Source: Microbacteriaceae bacterium VKM Ac-2854 (GTDB lineage: Bacteria > Actinomycetota > Actinomycetes > Actinomycetales > Microbacteriaceae). Taken from it: DNA of 64,000 bases. This document shows, in pieces, positions 26,980-35,373 of this stretch. Positions within the stretch are counted from its first letter, which is position 1. Each line of letters opens with the position of its first letter. The stretch covers positions 65,425 through 129,424 of the forward strand of contig JABMLH010000002.1 of the NCBI GenBank assembly GCA_013205085.1. The letters are read 5' to 3'. The notes under the pieces are model-generated. The model did not search any database. It had not been told where the DNA came from and worked only from the letters and a program-made list of their open reading frames with translations. Made by a program: the position numbers and the translations under genes.

Positions 26980-27954
26980 GTGACCGGTCGACCAGAAGCG
27001 GAACGCGGAACCGCAGTCCGCACGTTCTCCGGCGCGTCCGGGCTCGCAGAGCTCTCGCGCGGCCACAGCTCCTTCTCGGCCGATCGGCCTGCCGCGTTCC
27101 AGGCTCGTGTCACCACGCTCACCCTCGCCACCATGCGCATCATCCGCTTCGAGGCGTCGGCCCATCGCGGAACCCTGCATCCGAGCCGTGCTGGCAGCCC
27201 CTCCTCCGATCTGATCCGCTTCACCTTCACCGTGAGCGGCGCCGCCGACACCACCAGCAGCGGTCGGCGCTCGACCGATCTGGAAGGCAGCGCGCGGATC
27301 CTGCTGCCGTCGACCTCGCTGGACTACCACTCGGCGGCGTCCGGCGTCATCCTGATCGTCGAGGCACCGGTGACGACTCTGCCGGCCCTGATCGGCCGGC
27401 TCGTCAGCGGGCTGCCGGGCGCGTTGATCCGCCCGAACGCACTGACGGCAGCGACGATCGCCTTTGTGAACGGTGCCCTCGACGTCCCCGTCGATGCCCG
27501 CTCCGACGACGTCTATCACATCGAACGCGCCCTGGCGGCTCTGCTCACCGCGATGGCGACGTCCGCTCAGGAGGATGCGGAGGCGCCGACCGCGGCGGCC
27601 GCCGACGAGTCGCGCTCGATGGACGATCTGGTCTTCGAACGTGCGATGGCGATCATCCGCGAGGAGCTCACCGATCCGGAGCTCGGTCTGCCGCTGATCG
27701 CGGACCGCCTCGGCACCAGCTCGCGCAGCCTTCAGCGGGTGTTCGCCAAGCACGACGTCTCGGTCTCGGAATCCGTGCGCGACGCGCGGCTGGATGCTCT
27801 CGCGTCCCGCTTGGCCGAGCCGGGATCGACACGGGCCCTCGGCGCCGCCAGCCGGGAGGTCGGCTTCGGGGCCGTCGACTACGCGCGCCGCGCGTTCTTG
27901 AAGCGTTTCGGCGTCTCGATGACCCAGTACCGCGCGGGCGAGCGCCGGGGCTGA
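26980..27954 (+). CDS. AraC family transcriptional regulator
   Basis: 324 aa. The C-terminal double helix-turn-helix covers about residues 215-320 (LIADRLGTSSRSLQRVF, EVGFGAVDYARRAFLKRFGV). The N-terminal part resembles the AraC-binding-domain family of cupin-like ligand domains. I chose GTG 26980 because TAGCGT at 26966-26971 predicts transcription from about 26978; a TTG at 26974 would lie upstream of it. It ends five bases before the convergent DUF1353 gene. Targets unknown. Confidence 0.82.
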   Translation: MTGRPEAERGTAVRTFSGASGLAELSRGHSSFSADRPAAFQARVTTLTLATMRIIRFEASAHRGTLHPSRAGSPSSDLIRFTFTVSGAADTTSSGRRSTDLEGSARILLPSTSLDYHSAASGVILIVEAPVTTLPALIGRLVSGLPGALIRPNALTAATIAFVNGALDVPVDARSDDVYHIERALAALLTAMATSAQEDAEAPTAAAADESRSMDDLVFERAMAIIREELTDPELGLPLIADRLGTSSRSLQRVFAKHDVSVSESVRDARLDALASRLAEPGSTRALGAASREVGFGAVDYARRAFLKRFGVSMTQYRAGERRG

Positions 27955-27958
27955 CCGC

Positions 27959-28696
27959 TCAGCGTGCGGCGAGGGTCGGCCGGCCATCGGGCCGGGGGCC
28001 GCGGCGCCGAAGCACCAGCCAGAGCACGGTCTCGACGACCCGGAACGTCTGCCCGGTCAGCCACGAGATCGCGAGCAGGGGGACCAACGGAGCGACGACC
28101 GCCGCGACGATCAACGTCGCGCGGGCTCGGTCCGACTGCAGCGCGGCGCTGGCGACTGCTGCGATGGCGCGTGCCGCGTCCGCCGGTCGCGCGGATCCGC
28201 GCACGGATCGCACCGCGCTGAGCCAGAGGATGATCGCGATGACGAGTGCGTGCAGGACCCGAAGCCGGGATGCCGTCGGCGCGATGTCCTCGTCGCGGGT
28301 GAGTGACACGCCCGCCCACATCAGCCAGGCGCGAGGGATCGAGACGCCGCTGTCCAGCAGGGCGGATCGGAACAGACGGTCGGCCTGACGGGCCAGCGCC
28401 GCCCGACGCGTCGGCGGCGCGGCAGCGAGTCGGCGGCGCAGGTGGTCGTGCATCAGGGCCGGAGCCGTCTGCCGCCCGAACGGCGCGAGCAGGCCCCAGA
28501 GGAACGACGGCACGGAGGCGAGATCGCCCGGCTCGGGATTCGCGGGCACCTCGACGCGCTCGCCGCTGAAGGGGTCGAGGTACACGAAGCCGCTCGTGAG
28601 GACGAACAGGCCGGCCGCCCCGCTCGCCGCGGGCGCGAGCACCTGCTCCAGGCCGACCCGGGTGAGTGGGCTCCCGTCGAGGGTGAGGAACGGCAT
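27959..28696 (-). CDS. DUF1353 domain protein with C-terminal membrane segments
   Basis: 245 aa. The first 110 residues match the DUF1353 pattern (FVYLDPFSG, then GDLASVPSFLWGLLAPFG and ALMHDHL). The C-terminal half has hydrophobic segments at about 145-160 and 195-235. DUF1353 occurs in phages and in bacterial genomes; function unknown. AAGGAG precedes the ATG at 28696. Confidence 0.75.
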   Translation of the reverse strand: MPFLTLDGSPLTRVGLEQVLAPAASGAAGLFVLTSGFVYLDPFSGERVEVPANPEPGDLASVPSFLWGLLAPFGRQTAPALMHDHLRRRLAAAPPTRRAALARQADRLFRSALLDSGVSIPRAWLMWAGVSLTRDEDIAPTASRLRVLHALVIAIILWLSAVRSVRGSARPADAARAIAAVASAALQSDRARATLIVAAVVAPLVPLLAISWLTGQTFRVVETVLWLVLRRRGPRPDGRPTLAAR

Positions 28697-29068
28697 CGGT
28701 TCTCCTTCGATCGAGCGTCGTCGTTCTATTCTGTCCGCGTTCTCCGCGTCCCGCGGCCCGCTTGCTCCGCCCCTTCTCCCCCACCGAGCCACCTGCCAGT
28801 AGTGGCGACCGACACGCCGCACGGGGTCGCCACTACTGACATGTCGGACCACCCACCACCGCCGCCAAGCCGACCGTCGGCGACCCACGAATCCCGACCA
28901 CCTCCGCGCGAGCGTAACCGCAAAAACGCGTTCCAGCGTTTTTCCGTACGCGAACGCCACCGGCCCTCCGATCCCGCCACCGCCACCAGAGCCGACCGCC
29001 CGCTTGCTGACGAGGAACGAGGAAGCAAGCCCGAACTCAACGTCGGAGGTGGATGCGAGGATCGAAGT
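28697..29068. other. 372-bp divergent intergenic region with two inverted repeats
   Basis: No supportable ORF. It holds a perfect 14-bp-arm hairpin (28797-28838) and an A/T-rich repeat AAAAACGC (28922-28929) / GCGTTTTT (28936-28943) with a 6-base spacer. It must also hold the promoters of the DUF1353 gene and of the protealysin gene; GAGGAT lies six bases before the protealysin ATG. Confidence 0.5.
28797..28838. repeat. Perfect 14-bp-arm hairpin in a divergent region
   Basis: CAGTAGTGGCGACC (28797-28810) pairs with GGTCGCCACTACTG (28825-28838). It resembles the other intergenic hairpins in size and layout, but it is the only one not next to a gene's 3' end. Confidence 0.7.
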
Positions 29069-30130
29069 ATGAGACGAACGTTCGTTCCCCCGTATCTGCT
29101 CGTACGCATCTCCCGACTCGACGACCCCGCCTTCGCCCACGCGGCGCGTGCGGCGGCCCGCTCTCTGCAACAGGATCTGCCGTTCCGCGAGGTCCGTCCG
29201 GGCGAGCCGCACCCGAACGCGACCGCGCCGAAGGCGAACCCGCCGCGGGCCCGGGTGCAGAGCCTGCAGCGGACGGTGGCGGACGCTCAGCGCCGCGAGA
29301 CGACCCCCGGCGTCGTCGTCCGTCGTGAGGGCGAGGCGGCCGTCGAGGACGTCGCCGTGAACGAGGCCTACGACGGCTTGGGCAACACGTTCCGACTCTT
29401 CGAGGAGGTCTACGGCCGGCACTCGATCGACGGAGCCTGGCTGCCGCTGGAGGCCACCGTGCACTACGGCACCGATTACGACAACGCGTTCTGGGACGGC
29501 ACCCGGATGGTGTTCGGCGACGGCGACGGGCAGATCTTCCGCCGCTTCACCATCTCCCCGAGCGTCATCGGCCACGAGCTCGCGCACGGTGTCACCGAGT
29601 ACACCGCCAACCTCGTCTACCGCGACCAGCCGGGCGCCCTGAACGAGTCCATCTCCGACGTGTTCGGCGCGCTGCTGGAGCAGTTCCTGGCGGGGCAGAC
29701 CGCCGAGCAGGCGAGCTGGCTGATCGGCGAGGGGCTGTTCACGGACGAGGTCGAGGGCAACGCGCTGCGCTCGATGATCGCTCCCGGCACCGCCTACGAC
29801 GACGACGTGCTCGGGAAGGATCCGCAGCCCGGCTCGATGAGCGATTTCGTCGAGACCGACGACGACAACGGCGGGGTGCACATCAACTCCGGCATCCCGA
29901 ACCGGGCCTTCGCCGTCGCCGCGACGACGGCCGGCGGCCACGCCTGGGACGGCGTGGGGCACGCCTGGTACGACGCGCTGACGGGCGGCACGATCACCGC
30001 GACCACCGACTTCGCCGGCTTCGCCACGCTCACGCTCGCGGCGGCCGAGAAGCGTTTCGGTGCCGGGTCCGCGGAGCACGACGCGGTTCGGGCGGGTTGG
30101 GAGGCTGTCGAAGTCGTCCCGAAGCCGTGA
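29069..30130 (+). CDS. M4 metallopeptidase, protealysin-like
   Basis: 353 aa. The zinc motif is HELAH (169-173), the third ligand Glu193 is in LNESISD, and His271 (GGVHINSG) is the catalytic histidine. There is no signal peptide; instead a short propeptide carries the PPYLL motif (7-11), the mark of protealysin-type thermolysin-like enzymes that mature by self-cleavage. It is followed 31 bases later by an emfourin-like inhibitor gene. Protealysins act inside cells or are released, and some target host actin; the role here is unknown. Start ATG 29069 has GAGGAT six bases upstream and no ribosome site. Confidence 0.9.
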   Translation: MRRTFVPPYLLVRISRLDDPAFAHAARAAARSLQQDLPFREVRPGEPHPNATAPKANPPRARVQSLQRTVADAQRRETTPGVVVRREGEAAVEDVAVNEAYDGLGNTFRLFEEVYGRHSIDGAWLPLEATVHYGTDYDNAFWDGTRMVFGDGDGQIFRRFTISPSVIGHELAHGVTEYTANLVYRDQPGALNESISDVFGALLEQFLAGQTAEQASWLIGEGLFTDEVEGNALRSMIAPGTAYDDDVLGKDPQPGSMSDFVETDDDNGGVHINSGIPNRAFAVAATTAGGHAWDGVGHAWYDALTGGTITATTDFAGFATLTLAAAEKRFGAGSAEHDAVRAGWEAVEVVPKP

Positions 30131-30149
30131 CCAGGAGGCCGGCCGGGCG

Positions 30150-30161
30150 TAGCATCGCGAC
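30150..30161 (+). promoter_or_regulatory. Leaderless -10 element, TAGCAT, six bases before ATG
   Basis: TAGCAT at 30150-30155; ATG at 30162. It would allow the inhibitor gene to be transcribed separately from the protease. Confidence 0.5.
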
Positions 30162-30434
30162 ATGGACGTCATCGTGTCGCGCAGCGGCGGCTTCGCCGGC
30201 CTCCGGCGCACCTGGCGGGTCGAACTCGACCAGCAGCCGGACGAGCCCGCGTGGCTCGACCTGATCGATGAGCTGCCCTGGAACGCCGCTCCCACGGATC
30301 AGCCCGCTCACGCCGACCGTTTCGTGTACGAGATCCGCGTCTCCACGCACCACGTGCGGATCAGCGAGACCCAGCTCAGCGGCCCGTGGCGCGAACTCGT
30401 CGACCGCGTGAAAGAGGCGCAGCAGCCCGGATGA
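30162..30434 (+). CDS. Emfourin-like protealysin inhibitor
   Basis: 90 aa. The N-terminus (VIVSRSGGFAGLRRTW) and end (LSGPWRELVDRVKEA) match the emfourin (M4in) type found beside protealysins, which bind and block the mature protease. Adjacency to the M4 gene supports this strongly. It has its own leaderless-type promoter element inside the 31-bp gap. Its last codons form the left arm of a strong hairpin. Confidence 0.82.
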   Translation: MDVIVSRSGGFAGLRRTWRVELDQQPDEPAWLDLIDELPWNAAPTDQPAHADRFVYEIRVSTHHVRISETQLSGPWRELVDRVKEAQQPG

Positions 30435-30452
30435 ACCGGGCCGCTGCGCCTC
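30414..30452. terminator. Strong hairpin spanning the emfourin stop codon
   Basis: 17-base arms (30414-30430, 30436-30452) pair with one mismatch around a 5-base loop that contains the stop. It lies between convergent emfourin and FKBP genes and probably terminates both. Confidence 0.65.
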
Positions 30453-30469
30453 GTCGTCGGCGTCGGTGC

Positions 30470-30844
30470 TTACTTGACGCCGAGCAGGTCGATCACGAAG
30501 ATCAGCGTCTTGCCCGACAGCGGGTGACCGCCACCGGCGGGGCCGTAGGCCAGTGCGGGCGGGCAGATCAGCTTGCGACGACCGCCGACCTTCATGCCGG
30601 GGATGCCCTGCTGCCACGCGCGGATCAGGTTGTTCAGCGGGAAGTTGATGGACTGGTTGCGGCTCCAGGAGGAGTCGAACTCCTCGCCGGAGTCGTACTC
30701 GACGCCGAGGTAGTGCACGTCGACGGTGGAGCCGGGCTGCGCCTCGGCGCCGTCACCGACGACGATGTCCTCGACGACGAGGGTGTCGGGGGCCGGTCCG
30801 TCGGGGGCGTCCAGCTCGGGCTTGGTCAGATTGGAATCGCTCAT
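30470..30844 (-). CDS. FKBP-type peptidyl-prolyl cis-trans isomerase
   Basis: 124 aa, a single FKBP domain (STVDVHYLGVEYDSGEEFDSS, then IPGMKVGGRRKLICPPALAYG). It catalyses prolyl isomerisation and is cytoplasmic, with no signal. ATG 30844 (MSDSN) is preferred over one four codons upstream; the choice is not certain. Confidence 0.92.
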   Translation of the reverse strand: MSDSNLTKPELDAPDGPAPDTLVVEDIVVGDGAEAQPGSTVDVHYLGVEYDSGEEFDSSWSRNQSINFPLNNLIRAWQQGIPGMKVGGRRKLICPPALAYGPAGGGHPLSGKTLIFVIDLLGVK

Positions 30845-30888
30845 CCTCCCATCCAAGCGGATGCGGGCGGCGCGGCCAAGTCGATCCG

Positions 30889-33138
30889 CTATTCGACCAG
30901 CGTCAGCCGCTGGGTCGGGCGCGTCATCGCGACGTACAGCGCCGCCGCTCCCCTGTCGCCGGCCGCCGCGATCAGCCGGGGCCGCGCGACGATGACGGAG
31001 TCGAACTCGAGCCCCTTCGCGTCATGGGTCGACAGCACCGCGATCGGGCGGTTCAGCCCGAGGGCGCCGCGGCCCACCTCGCCGCCGAAACGCTGCGACG
31101 CGGCCTCCGCGATCGCCGCGAGGTCCTCGTCCGGAGCGATGATCGCCAGGGTGCCGTCGGCCGAGATCGCGCGATCCTCGAGCACGGTCGCCACGACGCG
31201 ATCCGCGAGCGACGCCTCGCCGCGTTCGCGCACGGTGCGCACCGGCCACTCCGTCGAACGCACCGACTGGGTCGGTGTGATGTCGAGGCCGTTCTCGCGC
31301 GCGGTGCGCTCGGCGAAGGCGACGATCTGGGTGGGGGTGCGGTAGTTGACCGTGAGTTCCTCGATCCGCCACGGCCGCTCCTGCGCACGTCCGCCGCGCC
31401 CGAAGGAGTCGTGCAGCGCCGCGTCCCAGCTGGTCGCGCCGGCGGCGCTGGAGGACTGCGCGACGTCGCCGACGATCGTGAAGGAACGCATCGGGCAGCG
31501 GCGCAGCAGCAGCCGCCACTGCATCGGCGAGAGCTCCTGCGCCTCGTCGACGACCACGTGGCCGTAGGTCCAGGTGCGGTCGGCCGCGGCGCGCTCCGCC
31601 GTGGTGCCGAGCACGGGGCGCTCGGCGAAGCCCGAGGCGAGGTCCTTCGCATTGACCAGGCCTTCGACCTCCATGTTCTCGATCGCGGCCTTCGCGTTCT
31701 CGACGTCGCGCTTGCGCTGCTCCTTGTCTTCGCGCTTCTGCGCATCCGCCCGGTCGTCGAACGAGCCGAGCAACTCGGCCGCCTCGTCCAGGAGCGGGAT
31801 GTCGGAGACGGTGAACGGCGCGCTGCGGTCGCGGCGCAGCAGGGCACGCTGCTCGGCCGTCCACCGCGGCGTCAGCGACGCGAACCACTGCGCCCGGGCG
31901 TACAGGTCTTGCAGCAGCTTCTCCGGAGTCAGCGGCAACCACGCGGTGTTCAGCGCGACCCGCACGTCGTAGGCGGTGCGCACGTCCTCGCGCAGCACGA
32001 GCTCGTCGGCCTCGTCGACGGTGTTGCCGTGCGAACGAAGGGTGTCGGCGAGTTGGCGGGTCAGCTGGCCGAGCATCGCCTTGACGAAGGTGACCCGGGC
32101 CTCGTTGTGCGGTTTGCGGCTGTCGCGCGCCTTGGTGATCGCGCGCTCGACGTCGGCCGGCTCGAGGCGGAGCTTCTCGCCGTTCACGTCGAGAAGTTGC
32201 GTCTCGGTGGGCACGATCTGGCGCGAGCGGACCGCGCGCTTGAGCAGCTCGGCCATCCGCACGGATCCCTTGACCCGCGCCGTCGCGGGCGCATCGTCGT
32301 CGACGACGTCGATGCCGGGGTAGAGCTGCCCGAGCGTCGACAGCACAACGCCCGACTCGCCCAGGGACGGCAGCACGGCCTCGATGTAGCGCAGGAAGGA
32401 GCGGGACGGCCCCACCACGAGCACCCCGGAGGAGGCGATCCGGTCGCGGTACGAGTACAGCAGGTACGCGGCGCGGTGCAGCGCGACAGCGGTCTTGCCG
32501 GTACCCGGTCCGCCCTGCACCACGAGAACGCCGCGCAACTCGGAGCGGATGATGCGGTCCTGCTCGGCCTGGATGGTGGCGACGATGTCGTGCATCCGCC
32601 CGGTGCGCTGCGCGCCCAGGGCCGCCATCAGGGCACCCTCGCCCTGCAGACCGCTGCCCTCGCGCAGCATATCCTCGTCGAAGACCTCGTCCTCGATGCG
32701 GACCACGTCGCGCCCGCGGGTGGTCAGGTGCCGACGCGCGCGGGTGCCCATCGGGTTCGCGGCCGTGGCCTGATAGAACGCGGCGGACTGCGGGGCGCGC
32801 CAGTCCAGCAGCAACGCGTCCTGCTCCTCATCGCGCAGCCCGATCCGGCCGATGTAGCGGTAGACCGCGTCGCCGTCGGTCTGCATGTCGAGCCGGCCGA
32901 AGGCCAGCCGATCGCCGGCCCCGGCGAGTTGAGCGACGCGATCTTCGTAGAGCCGGGCGTAGGCGTCGCGTTCGGAGCGGCTCTGGTGGTTGCCGCCGAC
33001 GTTGCTGCGGCGCACCTGCTCCAACGCGTCCTGCGCCTGGGCCTGCAGCTCATCCAGCCGCGCGTAGAGCGCGCCTACGTAGTCGCGCTCGCGCGCGAGC
33101 TCCGTCTCCAGGATGGTGTTGCCCTCAGCCACGTGCAT
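30889..33138 (-). CDS. helD: HelD-like superfamily 1 helicase / RNA polymerase recycling factor
   Basis: 749 aa. A coiled-coil-rich N-terminal arm (about 1-75) precedes the split SF1 motor. Walker A is GGPGTGKT (209-216), motif II DEAQ (531-534), motif III GDVAQ (557-561), and YVAMTRPTQRL is near the end. Actinobacterial HelD proteins release RNA polymerase stalled on DNA and, in some species (HelR), displace rifampicin. The ATG at 33138 is preceded by AGAGAGGG. I looked for a rifampicin-associated element upstream and did not see one. A TAAACT -10 candidate lies near 33250 on this strand. Confidence 0.88.
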   Translation of the reverse strand: MHVAEGNTILETELARERDYVGALYARLDELQAQAQDALEQVRRSNVGGNHQSRSERDAYARLYEDRVAQLAGAGDRLAFGRLDMQTDGDAVYRYIGRIGLRDEEQDALLLDWRAPQSAAFYQATAANPMGTRARRHLTTRGRDVVRIEDEVFDEDMLREGSGLQGEGALMAALGAQRTGRMHDIVATIQAEQDRIIRSELRGVLVVQGGPGTGKTAVALHRAAYLLYSYRDRIASSGVLVVGPSRSFLRYIEAVLPSLGESGVVLSTLGQLYPGIDVVDDDAPATARVKGSVRMAELLKRAVRSRQIVPTETQLLDVNGEKLRLEPADVERAITKARDSRKPHNEARVTFVKAMLGQLTRQLADTLRSHGNTVDEADELVLREDVRTAYDVRVALNTAWLPLTPEKLLQDLYARAQWFASLTPRWTAEQRALLRRDRSAPFTVSDIPLLDEAAELLGSFDDRADAQKREDKEQRKRDVENAKAAIENMEVEGLVNAKDLASGFAERPVLGTTAERAAADRTWTYGHVVVDEAQELSPMQWRLLLRRCPMRSFTIVGDVAQSSSAAGATSWDAALHDSFGRGGRAQERPWRIEELTVNYRTPTQIVAFAERTARENGLDITPTQSVRSTEWPVRTVRERGEASLADRVVATVLEDRAISADGTLAIIAPDEDLAAIAEAASQRFGGEVGRGALGLNRPIAVLSTHDAKGLEFDSVIVARPRLIAAAGDRGAAALYVAMTRPTQRLTLVE

Positions 33139-33542
33139 CGCCCTCTCTTTGTTCTCACCGGCCCACCCCGGGTCACTTCTGCCGGCACCGAGACCCGATG
33201 CGTGCGGCTGCACGGATCCGGGAGGCGGAGAAAACAGGCAGCCCAGTTTACGCGCGTCCGGAGCGACCCCGGCACCGACGACGCTCTTGCGTTTCGGGAG
33301 GCGGAGGAGCAAGCTCGTGGTAGACCAACTCGTCGCCTGGATCGAGTAGCCGGCCCCGCCGCTACCACCGGGCGACGAGTTCTTTAACGCCCGCATCGGC
33401 TCCGGGGCGAGCACAACCTCGGCTGAGAGTGCCCGTCAGCCCTGATCGGCTCTGACGAGCACTCTCAGCCGAAGTTAGGAACGAGCGACGGCCGGGAGGA
33501 ACTGCTCGCCGACGCGAACGGCGGTTCCGGCGGGCGAACGGG
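33139..33542. other. 404-bp gap between helD and HxlR genes
   Basis: No supportable ORF. It holds the helD promoter region on the minus strand and, toward 33.4 kb, the long hairpin described separately. The rest shows nothing I can name. Confidence 0.45.
33420..33471. terminator. Long hairpin downstream of the HxlR regulator gene
   Basis: 20-base arms (33420-33439 and 33452-33471) pair with one mismatch around a 12-base loop. It lies about 70 bases after the HxlR stop on the minus strand. It has the same plan as the other intergenic hairpins but a different sequence. Confidence 0.65.
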
Positions 33543-34004
33543 CTACCAGGTGCTCCGCGCCGCCGGGCCCGGCGCCAGCCGTGCATCCTCCGGCCGCACC
33601 TCGTGGCCGGCTTCGTCGACGAAGGCGACGCGCAGCGGCGTGCCGGATCCGCGCTCCGCGAGCACCGAGGTCGGCCCGTCCGGGAGCGGATTGTTGTGGT
33701 CGCCCCACTGCACCATGGCGGCGAGCACGGGCAGCAGCCCCCGACCGGAGTCGGTGAGTTCGTAGCGGAACCGCTCCCGCTCCCCCGGTTCGCGGTAGGC
33801 CACCTTGGCGAAGACCCCGCCCTCGGTGAGGGTGGCGAGTCGGGCGGAGAGCACGTCGCTCGGGATGCCCAGGCGACCGCGGAAGTCGCTGAACGTGGAC
33901 GCGCCGCGCAGGGCGTCGCGCACGATCAGCAGGCTCCACCGCTCGCCCACCACCGCGACGGTGCGCGCGATGGAGCAGCGGTCATCAACGATCTTCCCTG
34001 GCAT
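33543..34004 (-). CDS. HxlR family winged-helix regulator
   Basis: 153 aa. The HxlR signature covers about 10-100 (CSIARTVAVVGERWSLLIVR, then FSDFRGRLGIPSDVLSARL). The C-terminal 50 residues extend beyond the usual domain. It is divergent from an MFS transporter, and the two promoters share a -35 element, so it is probably the local repressor of both genes. Confidence 0.9.
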   Translation of the reverse strand: MPGKIVDDRCSIARTVAVVGERWSLLIVRDALRGASTFSDFRGRLGIPSDVLSARLATLTEGGVFAKVAYREPGERERFRYELTDSGRGLLPVLAAMVQWGDHNNPLPDGPTSVLAERGSGTPLRVAFVDEAGHEVRPEDARLAPGPAARSTW

Positions 34005-34067
34005 GGCTCGACAGTACGCCGCGCCGGCTGACTTGGCAATTCAAACCCAGGGGTCTACGGTTGCCGC
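34005..34067. promoter_or_regulatory. Divergent leaderless promoters sharing one -35 element
   Basis: Plus strand: TTGGCA (34033-34038), 17 bp, TACGGT (34056-34061), six bases, ATG 34068. Minus strand: TTGCCA (complement of 34034-34039), 17 bp, TACTGT (complement of 34011-34016), six bases, ATG 34004. The two -35 hexamers overlap on opposite strands, so only one polymerase should bind at a time. Confidence 0.7.
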
Positions 34068-35282
34068 ATGGTCACTCCTCCTCGCCTCGCCCGCCGCGGG
34101 CGCTTCTGGGTCTCCGCCCTCGTCCTCGCGCTCTGCCTGTGGTCGAGCGGCGCCCCCTCCGTGCTCTACCCGAGCTATGCGGCGCTGTGGCAGCTCACTC
34201 CCGTCGTCATCACGACGATCTTCGGCACCTACCCCGTCGCGCTGCTGCTCGCGCTGCTGCTGGTGGGCGGGCTCTCCGACGTGATCGGCCGCCGCCGGAC
34301 GATGCTCGCGGGCGTCGCGTTGATCGCACTCTCGGCGATCGCGTTCTCACTCGCGAGCGACGTCACGCTCCTCTACGTCGGGCGGGCGCTGCAGGGCTTC
34401 GGGGCTGCGCTGTCGATCGGTGCGGCGAGCGCCGCCCTCGTCGAGAGCAGCAGCAGTTCGAATCCGCGATTCGCGAGCTCGATGACCACCGTGTCCACCG
34501 CGACCGGGCTGACGCTGTCGCTGCTGCTCTCGGGAGCACTCGCGCAGTACGCGCCACTGCCGCTCGAGCTGAGCTATTGGGTGCTCGCCCTGGTTTCGGT
34601 CGTCACGGTGGTGCTGATCCTCGCCCTGCCTGATGATCGACCGCACACGGTGGCCCGGTGGCGACCGAGCGCGATGACGGTGCCCGCGGGATTGCGGCGG
34701 GTGTTCGCCGCGTCGGCCCTGTCGGTGTCGGTGGCGTACGGCGTCGGAGCGCTGTTCCTCTCGCTCGGAGCGCAGATGGCTCGCGAGCTGACCGGCACGA
34801 CGGATCTGCTCGTGGTCGGCTCGCTGCTCGGCGTCTCCTCCGTGGTGATCGGTGCGGCCGCGCTGCTGTTCCAGAAGCTGCCGGCGCACACCTCGATCAT
34901 CGCCGGGGCCGCGATCTCGATCGTCGGTCTCGGCGTGATGGAGCTGACGGCGGCCACCGGTTCCTTCGCGGCGTTCCTGCTCTGGTGCGTCGTCGGCGGC
35001 ACCGGCTATTCGCTCGCCTTCGGCGGCGGGCTCGGCCTGGTGAACCGCTCCGCGCCGCCCGCGCACCGCGGTGGTGTGCTCTCCTCGGTCTACTTGCTCA
35101 GCTACCTCGCCCAGGCCGTTGTGGCCGTGGTCGCCGGTGCCCTCGCGACGGCTCTGGGCCTCAGCGCCGCCATCGACGTGGTGGTGCCCGGGGTGATCGT
35201 GCTGTGCCTCGCCTCCGGCGTCCTCGCCGCCGCCGATCTGCGCCTCCGACGCTCCGCGCTCGCCGCGGAGGCGCAGGTCTGA
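34068..35282 (+). CDS. MFS transporter
   Basis: 404 aa with 12 predicted helices. The loop 2-3 signature is GGLSDVIGRRRTMLAG. Likely a drug or metabolite exporter under the control of the divergent HxlR regulator. Start as given by the leaderless promoter. Confidence 0.87.
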   Translation: MVTPPRLARRGRFWVSALVLALCLWSSGAPSVLYPSYAALWQLTPVVITTIFGTYPVALLLALLLVGGLSDVIGRRRTMLAGVALIALSAIAFSLASDVTLLYVGRALQGFGAALSIGAASAALVESSSSSNPRFASSMTTVSTATGLTLSLLLSGALAQYAPLPLELSYWVLALVSVVTVVLILALPDDRPHTVARWRPSAMTVPAGLRRVFAASALSVSVAYGVGALFLSLGAQMARELTGTTDLLVVGSLLGVSSVVIGAAALLFQKLPAHTSIIAGAAISIVGLGVMELTAATGSFAAFLLWCVVGGTGYSLAFGGGLGLVNRSAPPAHRGGVLSSVYLLSYLAQAVVAVVAGALATALGLSAAIDVVVPGVIVLCLASGVLAAADLRLRRSALAAEAQV

Positions 35283-35361
35283 CGTCACCAGCGGGTCGGC
35301 GTTTCTGCGGCGGCGACGAGGTCGGAGAAAAGACGACCTGCTGGGGAGGGCGTCGTCGCTC

Positions 35362-35373
35362 TAGGCTTCGGGC
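35362..35373 (+). promoter_or_regulatory. Leaderless -10 element, TAGGCT, six bases before ATG
   Basis: TAGGCT at 35362-35367; ATG at 35374; no ribosome site. Confidence 0.5.

Noticed and set aside
27959-28696. Prophage remnant, because DUF1353 occurs in phages
   Set aside because: No other phage-type gene lies nearby and base composition matches the chromosome.
33139-33542. Rifampicin-associated element upstream of helD
   Set aside because: I looked for the GGGGCTTGC/GCAAGCCCC palindrome on both strands and did not find it.
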